From NCBI GenBank assembly GCA_964560325.1, contig CAZLLV010000241.1, positions 1-23,265 of the forward strand: a DNA stretch of 23,265 nt, in the 5' to 3' direction. Positions 8,414 through 15,548 of this stretch are shown piece after piece. This DNA comes from CAZLLV01 sp964560325 (GTDB lineage: Bacteria > Acidobacteriota > Thermoanaerobaculia > Multivoradales > DATKCC01). The stretch's first letter is position 1, and each line of letters begins with the position of its first letter. The position numbers and the translations under genes are program-made. Below the pieces are notes generated by a model. The model saw only the letters and a list, made by a program, of their open reading frames with translations. It made no database searches and was not told where the DNA came from.

Positions 8414-8938
8414 TCAGGTCGACGGGCCCGGGCGATCGGCCGCGGGGGTGCGCGGGGCGCCGTCGAAGTACGACGTGCAGAGCGGGCAGCGGAGCGCCTG
8501 GGCCGCCACCGTCGAGAGACAGTAGGGGCACTTCTTGTTGTCCGGCTCGCTGTCGGCCGTCTCCTCCGCCCCCGCCTCGCGCTCCAGCCGGCGGTCGAGG
8601 CGGTTGACCGCCTTGATGATCACGAACATCACGATCGCCACCAGCAGGAAGGCGATGAGGCTGTTGACGAAGGCGCCGTAGTCGAGGGTCACCGCTCCCG
8701 CCGCCTGCGCCTCGGCGAGGCTCGCGTACGGCGGGGAGGCGCCCTCGCCCGGGGCGAGCAGCAGGTAGAGCTCGGAGAAGTCGTTTCGTCCCAAGAGCAG
8801 GCCGACCGGCGGCATGATCAGGTCGTCGACCAGCGAGCGGGCGGTGGCGGTGAAGGCGGCGCCGACGGTGAAGCCGATCGCCATGTCCATCAGGTTGCCG
8901 CGTAGCGCGAACTTCTTGAACTCCCCCGTGAGGCTCAT
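8414..8938 (-). CDS. mscL: Large-conductance mechanosensitive channel MscL with C-terminal zinc-ribbon-like tail
   Basis: This 174-residue protein starts at MSLTGEFKKFALRGNLMDMA, the canonical MscL N-terminal helix, so in-frame sequence further upstream is rejected. TM1 is about residues 18-45 (AIGFTVGAAFTATARSLVDD, then LIMPPVG) and TM2 about 88-112 (AFVNSLIAFLLVAIVMFVII). The periplasmic loop is about 46-87. After the cytoplasmic helix the protein carries Cys137-x2-Cys140 and Cys151-x2-Cys154 (KKCPYC and RCPLC), a compact potential zinc-binding knuckle absent from E. coli MscL. The pore opens under membrane tension to release solutes during hypo-osmotic shock. It is divergent from nrdR across 48 bp and upstream of mltF. 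Confidence 0.95.
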   Translation of the reverse strand: MSLTGEFKKFALRGNLMDMAIGFTVGAAFTATARSLVDDLIMPPVGLLLGRNDFSELYLLLAPGEGASPPYASLAEAQAAGAVTLDYGAFVNSLIAFLLVAIVMFVIIKAVNRLDRRLEREAGAEETADSEPDNKKCPYCLSTVAAQALRCPLCTSYFDGAPRTPAADRPGPST

Positions 8939-8968
8939 CGCGCGAAGGCTATCGCAGAGCGAGTCGGA

Positions 8969-8974
8969 GATAAT
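8969..8974 (+). promoter_or_regulatory. Candidate -10 box (GATAAT) of nrdR
   Basis: GATAAT matches TATAAT at five of six positions and lies 12 nt before the nrdR ATG at 8987. The sequence between is cggcggcgcgcc, with no Shine-Dalgarno, so the leader would be only a few bases long. Confidence 0.4.
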
Positions 8975-8986
8975 CGGCGGCGCGCC

Positions 8987-9448
8987 ATGAAATGTCCCTA
9001 CTGCGACGGCTCGTCGAAGGTGATCGACTCCCGGCCGATGCCGGACGGCATCCGCCGCCGCCGGGAGTGCGAGCAGTGCTCGCGCCGCTTCACCACGCAC
9101 GAGCGCCTGGCGCCGTCCGAGATCCGGGTGATCAAGCAGTCGGGCCGCCCGCCGGAGCCGTTCGACGCCGACAAGATCGCGCGGGCGCTCCTGCGCGTCG
9201 GCCGCCTGAGCGACGCCGGCGCCCGCGACCTGGCACGCCGGATCGAGGCCGAGCTGGTCGACGAGGGGGCCACGTCGGTGCGGGCCGCCGAGCTCGCCCG
9301 CCGCGTGCTCGAGCGCCTGCGGGCGGTCGACCGCCTCGCCGCCACCCGCTTCGCCGCCGACTACACGGACCTCGACGGCCGCCTCGACTTCCAGCGCCCC
9401 GGCGAGGTCGACGAAGGCGAAGAGGACGAGCAGATCGGGCTGTTCTAA
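8987..9448 (+). CDS. nrdR: Transcriptional repressor NrdR
   Basis: This is a 153-residue protein of standard NrdR length. The N-terminal zinc ribbon has Cys3, Cys6, Cys28 and Cys31 (MKCPYCDGS and RECEQCSRRF), followed by the conserved FTTHER segment. Residues about 46-136 are the ATP-cone domain (VIKQSGRPPEPFDADKIARAL), which senses ATP/dATP. NrdR represses ribonucleotide reductase genes by binding NrdR boxes. No ribonucleotide reductase gene is present here, so it acts in trans. The last 4 bp overlap the end of the convergent serine hydrolase gene. Confidence 0.97.
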   Translation: MKCPYCDGSSKVIDSRPMPDGIRRRRECEQCSRRFTTHERLAPSEIRVIKQSGRPPEPFDADKIARALLRVGRLSDAGARDLARRIEAELVDEGATSVRAAELARRVLERLRAVDRLAATRFAADYTDLDGRLDFQRPGEVDEGEEDEQIGLF

Positions 9449-10983
9449 TCGCCGACGGTGACGCCGACGCCGGAGATCCGGTGCGGCGCCTCCGGCTCGA
9501 CCTCGACCGAGATCTCCATCGGCGGCCGGCCCTCGCGTGCGAGGGCGACGCCGAGCCGCTCCCCGGCGCCCGCCGGCTCGAGCCGCACCCCCTGGACGGC
9601 GAAGTCGCCGGCGTCCTCGGCGAGGCGCCCGAGGATCTCGACCAGCCCGTCCACGCCCCGCCGCTCGATCACGTCCGGCGCGAATGCCGTCTCGACCCAG
9701 GCGCGCCGAGCCGACTCGTCGAGGGAGACGAGAGCGGTCAGCAGCTCCCCCGCCCGCGCGCCCGCCGGCGTGCCCGGGAGCAGCCAGCGCGCCGCGGCAG
9801 AGCCCTCGGCGGCCGAAGGCAGACTCTCCGGCAGAGCGTCGAGCGGGGTGAGCGGCGGGCGCGGCGGCGCGATCTCCGGTACCTCGCCGGTGAAGACGAT
9901 CCGCGCGAGCGGCCGCGCCAGGTCTTCGAGCCGCCCCTCCCGGCTGGTGGTCCAGAGGAAGACGGCGACGTCACTCTCGGGGAAGCGGACGAAATCGGCG
10001 AAGTAGAAGCCGTTGCCCCCGTTGTGGGCGACCGCCTCGCCCCAGGACGTCGGCTCGATCGACCAGCCGTAGCCGTACCAGGTGCCGCCGCCCTCCTCGA
10101 CGTGCTTGCCGTAGAGCTTCCGCTTCGACACCTCCGAGAGGATGCGGTCACCGGCGAGCGCCCGGTGCCAGCGGATCATGTCGCCCACCGTCGAGTGGAT
10201 GCCGCCGTTGCCCAGCAGGTGCCAGCCGGGCCCGCCGTCCACGATCGCCCGCTCGACCACGGTGCCCCAGTCGGAGCCGTCGTCCGCCACTCCGTGGGCG
10301 AGCCGCGCCGGGTCCCACGGCCGGTGGTAGCCGGTGTCGTCCATGCCGGCGGGCGCGAAGAGCTCGGCGCGCAGGTACTCCTCGTACGGGCGGCCGGAGA
10401 CCTTCTCCACGATCGCCGCCGCCAGGCTGTAGCCGACGTTCGAGTACTCGTAGCGCTCGCCCGGCACGAAGAGGAGCTCGGTCGCGAGCGCGCGCCGCGC
10501 GTACTCGTCCCGCCCCACCCGCTCGGCGTCGCGGCCGATGGCGCCCGGAAAGCCGGCCTGGTGCGTCAGCAGGTGATGGATCGTGATGGCGCGCTTGTCC
10601 TCCGGCACACCGTCGAAGTACTTCGTGATCGGGTCGTCGACCGAGAGCTTCCCCGCCTCCTCGAGCTTCAGGACCGCCGTGCCGGTGAACTGCTTGGTGA
10701 TCGAGCCGACGGTCGAGACGGTCGCGGGGGTGATCGGCCGGTCGTCCTCCGGATCTCCCGGATTGATCTCTCCGTACCCGGCTTCGAGCAGGGTGTCGCC
10801 CCCTCGCACCACGGCGACCGCACCACGGAAGCCCTCCGCGGCGGCGCGGTCCATGAAGGCGGCGAGACGGGCGCGGGCTTCGTCGTCCGGCGGCGGCGCC
10901 GCGGCGGCGTGGGCCGCCATGGGAAGCAGGGGAAGCAGGGGGAGCAGGAGGAGGGGCAGGGCGATACGGAACCGGCGTTTCAT
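9445..10983 (-). CDS. Secreted serine hydrolase, class C beta-lactamase/D-alanyl-D-alanine carboxypeptidase-like
   Basis: The protein has 512 residues with a leucine-rich signal peptide (MKRRFRIALPLLLLPLLPLL, cleavage near AHA, about residue 26). The penicillin-binding fold occupies residues about 38-370. It shows SxxK at Ser94-Ile-Thr-Lys97 (VGSITKQFTG), YxN at Tyr180-Ser-Asn182 (YEYSNVGYS), and an HxG motif in place of KTG at His320-Asn-Gly322 (VAHNGGNG). GNGGIHSTVGDM is typical of the family. The C-terminal about 130 residues form a separate, less conserved domain. Members are esterases, peptidases or beta-lactam hydrolases; activity cannot be settled from sequence. The ATG start is preceded by AGGAG. 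It faces the OmpR-type regulator gene across the symmetric operator at 11039-11101, which suggests control by that two-component system. Confidence 0.87.
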   Translation of the reverse strand: MKRRFRIALPLLLLPLLPLLPMAAHAAAAPPPDDEARARLAAFMDRAAAEGFRGAVAVVRGGDTLLEAGYGEINPGDPEDDRPITPATVSTVGSITKQFTGTAVLKLEEAGKLSVDDPITKYFDGVPEDKRAITIHHLLTHQAGFPGAIGRDAERVGRDEYARRALATELLFVPGERYEYSNVGYSLAAAIVEKVSGRPYEEYLRAELFAPAGMDDTGYHRPWDPARLAHGVADDGSDWGTVVERAIVDGGPGWHLLGNGGIHSTVGDMIRWHRALAGDRILSEVSKRKLYGKHVEEGGGTWYGYGWSIEPTSWGEAVAHNGGNGFYFADFVRFPESDVAVFLWTTSREGRLEDLARPLARIVFTGEVPEIAPPRPPLTPLDALPESLPSAAEGSAAARWLLPGTPAGARAGELLTALVSLDESARRAWVETAFAPDVIERRGVDGLVEILGRLAEDAGDFAVQGVRLEPAGAGERLGVALAREGRPPMEISVEVEPEAPHRISGVGVTVGD

Positions 10984-11038
10984 GGTCGTCTCCTTTCGTT
11001 CGGGGTCGTTCCCCGGGGGACCATCCTCGCCACGATCT

Positions 11039-11101
11039 GTGAAGAGCGTGTGAAGCGGCTCGTCCGATCCGCATCGAGCGAAGGCTTCACATCCGCTTCA
11101 C
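11039..11101. promoter_or_regulatory. Symmetric operator: two pairs of GTGAAG half-sites, 11-bp spaced
   Basis: GTGAAG occurs at 11039-11044 and 11050-11055, and its complement CTTCAC at 11085-11090 and 11096-11101. Within each pair the spacing is exactly 11 bp, about one helical turn. The whole arrangement is an exact dyad about position 11070. Pairs of direct repeats at 10-11 bp spacing are the classical DNA target of OmpR/PhoB-type regulators, and the adjacent gene encodes such a regulator. The dyad sits between divergent genes, so it may control both the serine hydrolase and the regulator/kinase operon. Confidence 0.7.
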
Positions 11102-11123
11102 GGGAGGGAGGTATCGTCCCACG

Positions 11124-11927
11124 ATGGGCTCCGATCCGCATCGACCCGATGGGGGCGCCGGCCCGCGGCCGCGGGTGCTGATCGTGGAGGACGAGGCGAA
11201 GACCGCGTCCACGGTCGCCCTCTACCTGCGCCACGCCGGGATCGACGTGGAGGTCGCCCTCGACGGCTCGACCGGCCTGGAAAAGGCCCTCGCCGGCCCC
11301 TTCGATCTCGTCATCCTCGACGTCCTGCTGCCCGGCGTGGACGGCCGGGAGATCTGCCGGCAGGTGCGCGAGAGCTCGGCGGTGCCGATCGTGATGGTCA
11401 CCGCGCGCGCCACCGAGGAGGACCGGATCGAGGGTCTCGACCTCGGAGCGGACGACTACGTGCCGAAGCCGTTCAGCCCCCGGGAGCTGGTGGCCCGCGT
11501 GCGGGCCAACCTGCGGCGGGCGCGGATGAGCGGCGAAAGCGGCGAGAGCGGCGGAGGAACGCCGGGCGGCGATCCGCCCACCCTCCGCCGCGGGACCCTG
11601 GAGATCGACCGTGCCCGTCACGAGGCGCGCCTGGCGGGCCGCGACCTCGGCCTGACCGCCGCCGAGCTGGAGCTGCTCGCCGCTCTGGCCGAGCGGCCGG
11701 GAGTCGTCTGGTCCCGCGAGCGGCTCCTCGCCCGGCTGCCGGTGGCGGGCCGGACGGCGGACGGTCGGGACCTCCGCACCGTCGACGCACACGTGAAGAA
11801 CCTACGGCGCAAGATCGAAGCCCCGTCGCGCGAACGGGACGCCGGGACCCGCGCCCTCTGGGTGCGGACGGTGTTCGGCGCCGGCTACAAGCTGGTGCCG
11901 CCGGCCGAGGACGACGACCGTGAGTAG
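11124..11927 (+). CDS. OmpR/PhoB-family response regulator
   Basis: This is a 267-residue regulator. The receiver domain (about 16-130) has acidic Glu22/Asp23 (VLIVEDE), phospho-acceptor Asp66 in DLVILDVLLPG, a Thr in VMVTARA, and Lys115 in YVPKPFSP. A Gly/Ser linker of about 20 residues (SGESGESGGGTPGG) leads to the winged-helix DNA-binding domain (about 150-260: LRTVDAHVKNLRRKIE, WVRTVFGAGYKLV). The ATG used lies downstream of a purine-rich GGGAGGGAGG stretch. A later in-frame GTG at VLIVEDE is possible but would remove the first beta strand. The gene overlaps the kinase start by 8 bp (GTGAGTAG), implying translational coupling. Regulon unknown; the adjacent operator suggests autoregulation. 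Confidence 0.95.
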   Translation: MGSDPHRPDGGAGPRPRVLIVEDEAKTASTVALYLRHAGIDVEVALDGSTGLEKALAGPFDLVILDVLLPGVDGREICRQVRESSAVPIVMVTARATEEDRIEGLDLGADDYVPKPFSPRELVARVRANLRRARMSGESGESGGGTPGGDPPTLRRGTLEIDRARHEARLAGRDLGLTAAELELLAALAERPGVVWSRERLLARLPVAGRTADGRDLRTVDAHVKNLRRKIEAPSRERDAGTRALWVRTVFGAGYKLVPPAEDDDRE

Positions 11928-13227
11928 CCTCCGCGCCCGTCTGCTCGTGGCCGTCGGCCTGGTCGTGGTGACCGCCGTGGCGGCGGTCGGCTACTTCTCC
12001 AGCCGCGTGGCCCGCAACACCTTCATCGAGCTGCAGACGGTCGTCGAGGAGACGACGGTGAACGAGGACGGGACCCCGGGGCAGGTGGAGCGGACGGTGA
12101 CCCGGGACTACCGGTCGGTCGACGAGGTGGAGGCCGAGGTGCCGGGCTGGACCGACCCCGACGGCACCGAGCGGCGCTTCACCCCCGAGCGCGTCTTCAT
12201 GCGCCCCCTCAATCGGGCCCTGTTCGTCGGCGTGGTGCTGGCGGGTGCCCTCGCCCTGGCCGGCACCGGGCTCCTCGCGCACCGGATGCTCTCGCCCGTC
12301 CGCGAGCTGACCCGCGCCGCGGGACGCCTGGCGGAAGGCGACCTCTCCCAGCGGGTGCCGGTGACCTCGAAGGACGAGCTCGGGCAGCTCGCCGCCGCCT
12401 TCAACTCGATGGTCGACGGCCTCGACCGGTTGGAGCGCTCCCGCCGCGAGCTGCTCCACGACGTGGCCCACGAGCTCCGCACGCCGCTGACCAGCCTGCG
12501 CTGCCAGATCGAGGCGCTCCAGGACGGCCTGCTCGCCCCGGACGACGAAGCCCTCGCGTCCCTCCACGAGGAGACCGTCCACCTCGCGCGCCTGGTCGAC
12601 GACCTCCGGGATCTGTCGCTGGCGACCGCCGGCCGTCTTCACCTGGAGCCCGAGCCTCTCGACCTGCGGGCCGAAGCCGAGCGGGCGGCGCGTTTCGCCG
12701 CGAGCGCCCGACCGGCCGGCGATCGCGCGGCGTCGATCGAGATCGAGGTTCCCGACGATCTCACCGTCACCGCCGACCCGGGTCGCCTCCAGCAGGTGCT
12801 CCGCAACCTCCTGGTCAACGCGCTGCGCCACGCGCCGGCCGAGGGTGCGGTCCGGGTCAGCGCCCGCACGCTGGAGTCGATGGAAGGGGAGACGGCTCGG
12901 GTGGAAGTGACCGTGGCGGACGACGGCCCCGGCATCGACCCCGAGCACCTGCCCCACCTCTTCGACCGCTTCTACCGCACCGACCCCTCGCGCTCCCGCG
13001 CCACCGGCGGCGCCGGCCTCGGCCTCGCCATCGTCAAGCACCTGGTCGAAGCCCACGGCGGCCACGCGTGGGCCGAGAACGCCCCGCCGGATAAGGGAAA
13101 GACCGGGGCGATCTTCCGCTTCACGCTCCCGGGCCCCTCCGCCGCCGGCACCACGCCTCCTGCACCGCCCGCTCAGGCTCCCCGCTCGGCCACCCAGCGC
13201 CCGAAGAGGGGGGTAGCGAAGGTGTGA
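11920..13227 (+). CDS. Sensor histidine kinase with atypical C-terminal tail
   Basis: The 435-residue protein starts at GTG. TM1 is about residues 8-26 and TM2 about 101-120, with a roughly 70-residue periplasmic sensor between. HAMP is about 121-173 (HRMLSPVRELTRAAGRLAEG). HisKA carries phospho-acceptor His184 in HDVAHELRTPLTS. The HATPase_c domain shows the N box (Asn300 in LRNLLVNALRH), G1 (DDGPGI, 335-340), F box (LFDRFYR) and G2 (GGAGLGLAIVKH). It phosphorylates the upstream regulator. Kinases of this type normally end just after FRFTL. Here about 32 extra Pro/Ala/Arg-rich residues follow, and their coding sequence runs 55 bp into the antisense end of the membrane ATPase gene. A second copy of a normal kinase end lies at 17628-17690, suggesting the original 3' end was displaced by an insertion. 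Confidence 0.95.
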   Translation: MSSLRARLLVAVGLVVVTAVAAVGYFSSRVARNTFIELQTVVEETTVNEDGTPGQVERTVTRDYRSVDEVEAEVPGWTDPDGTERRFTPERVFMRPLNRALFVGVVLAGALALAGTGLLAHRMLSPVRELTRAAGRLAEGDLSQRVPVTSKDELGQLAAAFNSMVDGLDRLERSRRELLHDVAHELRTPLTSLRCQIEALQDGLLAPDDEALASLHEETVHLARLVDDLRDLSLATAGRLHLEPEPLDLRAEAERAARFAASARPAGDRAASIEIEVPDDLTVTADPGRLQQVLRNLLVNALRHAPAEGAVRVSARTLESMEGETARVEVTVADDGPGIDPEHLPHLFDRFYRTDPSRSRATGGAGLGLAIVKHLVEAHGGHAWAENAPPDKGKTGAIFRFTLPGPSAAGTTPPAPPAQAPRSATQRPKRGVAKV

Positions 13228-15548
13228 GCGTCCCCCTCGCGGACCAGGTAGCCCTCCTCACGCAGGGCGAGCAGAGCGGGGCCGGTGGCCTCCGGCGGTT
13301 GCCCGCCTCGCGCGACGGCGTGGAGGGCGGCCCGCTCGTCGTCGGAGCGCTGGCGCCAGAGCTCGCGAAACAGCGGGGTCGTGAGCAGCGCCTGGTCGAG
13401 GGCTTCGTCCAGGTCGCCACTGGTCGCCTTCAGCCGCCCGGCGGCGTTGAGCAGGCGGCAGAGCTGGTCGCAGACCAACTGGAGCAGGTACGGATGGCAG
13501 CCGGTTTCGCGGAGGAGCCTCTCCACTCCGCCCGCCGGATAGATGTCCGGGAAGGCCGGCGTGGGCTCCGTGACGAGCTGCCGCGCCGCCTCTTCGTCCA
13601 GCGGACCGATCCGCCGGCTGACGGCGCTGATCAACCGGTCCACCCAGTGAGGCCCCAGGCGGTGGAGCGGATAGGCGCTGACCAGGAGGAACCGGATCCT
13701 CCGGAACGAATCGCCGGCGGCGCGGGTGAAGTCCAGGAGGTCGGTACTCGCCCCGGAATTCGCGATCTCCTCCTGGTACCGCTCCACCTCGTCCAGGGCC
13801 ACCAGGAGCCGGAGGTCGGAGCGGACGAGGCTCCCGTCGACTGATTGGAGCCAGTCGAAGATGTCCCCCCATGGCGCCCCCGCGGTGGGGGGCTTCGGAA
13901 AGCGGGCGCCGCCGGGGCTCGGGAGCCTCTCCAGGGCCGGCACCAGCTCCCGCGCGATCCGGTCCTGCGGCGCCTCCCGCTCCGCCGGCGTCCAACTGCT
14001 CATCGCCTGGAAGTTGACCACCACCACCTCCGTCCCCGTTCCCAACTGGACGGGAAGCATGTTGAGGAGGGACGACTTCCCCATCCGCCGCTGCCCGGTG
14101 AGGAGGAGCGGCACCCGACGGTCGGCGGTGAGGTCGTGGTCAATCATCCGCGCCAGGTCCTGGCGGCCCTTGAACAGGCCCCGGTCCTCCGGCGCGAGGG
14201 CGCTCCCGGCGACGAACACGGTGGGGACCTGCGGGTGCTCCTCCCGCTCCCGGGCCAGCTTCCGGTGCTCTTCCTCCACCACACGCTGCCAAGCGCGGAG
14301 CACCGGGACCATCCGCCGCTCCTCGGGGCTCGGCCGGCGCTTCTCGGTGATCGCCTCGACCCCCCGACGGAGGGTGCCGGCCGCGCGGACCAGGGTCTGC
14401 TCCCGGTGGTGATGGCTGGTGGAGACGCCGGCGGCGCGGAGGTTCTTGGCCGCCTCGACGACCCGGGAGAAGGCCGAGCCCGGCTCGAGCTCCCGCTCCT
14501 CCGGCAGGAAGGGCAAGGCGAGCGCCGCCGTCGCCTCGAACAGCCGCTCCCGCGCTCCCCGCTCGAGCGCCCGTGTCTGGAGCTCCAGGAGCGCCCGGCG
14601 GGCCGGCTTTCCCTGGGCCACGGTGTCGGTCGCCTCGGCGATCAGGCGGCGCGCCCGCTCCGGCTCCACTTCGGCGATCCGGACGAGGTAGTCGGAGAGG
14701 CCCGGGAGAGGAAGGTGGATCAGGTCGTGGTGGAGAAACGGCAGCCAGCGCCAGCGCCTCGCCGCCGCGGCGGGAGAGCGGCTCGCGAGGAGCCTCAGCC
14801 CCCCACTCACCAGGCTTTCCAGCGGGTAGAGGGGCAGGCGCAGATGAGAGAGCAGAAAGCCGCCACCGCCTACCGCGGCGACTATCTGAGGGTCCGCCAG
14901 GGCGCCCGCGGTGCTATCTCGGACAAGAGCAAAAAGACCGCAATAGACGCCCCAAGCTACGCTCGGTGCAACGCCCCAGAAAAGCCCCCCGGCAACGCCC
15001 CGAGCAACGCCCAAAGAGACACCCAAAGCAACGCCCGATGCAAGGGAAAAAGAAATGACCCCAGCAACAACCCAACCAACGGACACAGGAACGCCCCAAG
15101 CGGCGCCCAGAGCAACACCCAGACTACCCCCCCAAGAAACGCCCCAAGAAAAACCCAAAACAACACCGAGAACAACACCCACGAAAACGCCAAAGGAAAA
15201 GCCCGCAACGACGGTGCTCCAATCGACAGGCCACCCTATCGACTGGAGCACCGTTGCTGCACATGGGGTCAGACCGGCGGCCCAGGCTACCAATATCGAC
15301 CCGAAGCGCCAGGTCAGAACCTTCGCCGCAGCGTCTCCACGATGGGCTCTCCGAACCAAGACCCACCCTGAGCCGTCCGGATCGAACCCCCAGCTCTCGA
15401 GCAGCCGGTTCAACTGGAGCGGCTGCATGAAGAAGAGCCAAATGAACCGGAAGAAGCCGGGAATCTCGGGTGTCTCCGCGGTGTCCCCCCCCCTCAGCCG
15501 GCGCTTGGGCCGCGTCTGGGCGCCCGTCTTGATCTGCCGATCAGGCAC
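13173..15548 (-). CDS. Membrane-anchored STAND/AAA-type ATPase with glycine-tetrad-repeat transmembrane domain
   Basis: This 791-residue protein is second in the operon. Its GTG start overlaps the SIR2-ATPase stop by 8 bp (GTGCCTGA), so translational coupling is likely. A basic N-terminus (about 1-20) precedes a hydrophobic or amphipathic stretch (31-45, GFFRFIWLFFMQP). Residues about 82-245 are a multi-pass membrane region. Within it, 117-204 is built from consecutive four-residue units ending in Gly (VFVG, VVLG, VSWG, VALG). A soluble linker (about 250-445) follows, with basic, helical, coiled-coil-like parts. The ATPase domain has Walker A GQRRMGKSS (485-493) and Walker B LLVALDEVE (581-589). 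Residues about 725-791 look like a winged helix (LFRELWRQRSDDERAALHAV), similar to the end of the partner protein. I infer a membrane effector or sensor switched by nucleotide; no named family is assigned. Confidence 0.85.
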   Translation of the reverse strand: MPDRQIKTGAQTRPKRRLRGGDTAETPEIPGFFRFIWLFFMQPLQLNRLLESWGFDPDGSGWVLVRRAHRGDAAAKVLTWRFGSILVAWAAGLTPCAATVLQSIGWPVDWSTVVAGFSFGVFVGVVLGVVLGFSWGVSWGGSLGVALGAAWGVPVSVGWVVAGVISFSLASGVALGVSLGVARGVAGGLFWGVAPSVAWGVYCGLFALVRDSTAGALADPQIVAAVGGGGFLLSHLRLPLYPLESLVSGGLRLLASRSPAAAARRWRWLPFLHHDLIHLPLPGLSDYLVRIAEVEPERARRLIAEATDTVAQGKPARRALLELQTRALERGARERLFEATAALALPFLPEERELEPGSAFSRVVEAAKNLRAAGVSTSHHHREQTLVRAAGTLRRGVEAITEKRRPSPEERRMVPVLRAWQRVVEEEHRKLAREREEHPQVPTVFVAGSALAPEDRGLFKGRQDLARMIDHDLTADRRVPLLLTGQRRMGKSSLLNMLPVQLGTGTEVVVVNFQAMSSWTPAEREAPQDRIARELVPALERLPSPGGARFPKPPTAGAPWGDIFDWLQSVDGSLVRSDLRLLVALDEVERYQEEIANSGASTDLLDFTRAAGDSFRRIRFLLVSAYPLHRLGPHWVDRLISAVSRRIGPLDEEAARQLVTEPTPAFPDIYPAGGVERLLRETGCHPYLLQLVCDQLCRLLNAAGRLKATSGDLDEALDQALLTTPLFRELWRQRSDDERAALHAVARGGQPPEATGPALLALREEGYLVREGDAHTFATPLFGRWVAERGA
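14937..15200 (-). repeat. 12-bp periodic repeat encoding Gly-tetrad membrane repeats
   Basis: About 22 consecutive four-codon units encode the pattern hydrophobic-x-hydrophobic-Gly, with about two thirds keeping Gly at position four. On the plus strand this appears as recurring caacgccc/caacaccc blocks at 12-bp spacing. Composition differs visibly from the surroundings, being AC-rich on the plus strand and less GC-rich. It lies entirely within the membrane ATPase gene. Confidence 0.8.
15205..15260. repeat. Imperfect inverted repeat, 23-bp arms with 10-bp loop, in the membrane ATPase gene
   Basis: Arms 15205-15227 and 15238-15260 are reverse complements at 19 of 23 positions, with the core acggtgctcc / ggagcaccgt. 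In the minus-strand transcript three of the four mismatches become G-U pairs and one is C-A, so the mRNA could fold into a long stable hairpin. The encoded peptide around it (ATVLQSIGWPVDWSTVV) lies just before the Gly-tetrad repeats. Confidence 0.75.

Noticed and set aside
8939..9100. N-terminal extension of the MscL frame
   Set aside because: It lies antisense to nrdR, and MscL proteins begin at the MSLTGEFKKFALRGN-type helix.
8992..11181. Long plus-strand open frame covering nrdR and the serine hydrolase
   Set aside because: It runs through nrdR in another frame and antisense to the hydrolase; Arg/Pro/Ala-rich and without motifs.
14937..15200. Possible CRISPR-like or intergenic tandem array, suggested by repeated caacgccc/caacacc blocks
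   Set aside because: The period is 12 bp with no spacers, the blocks vary as codons do, and the minus strand is a continuous frame encoding a Gly-tetrad membrane domain.
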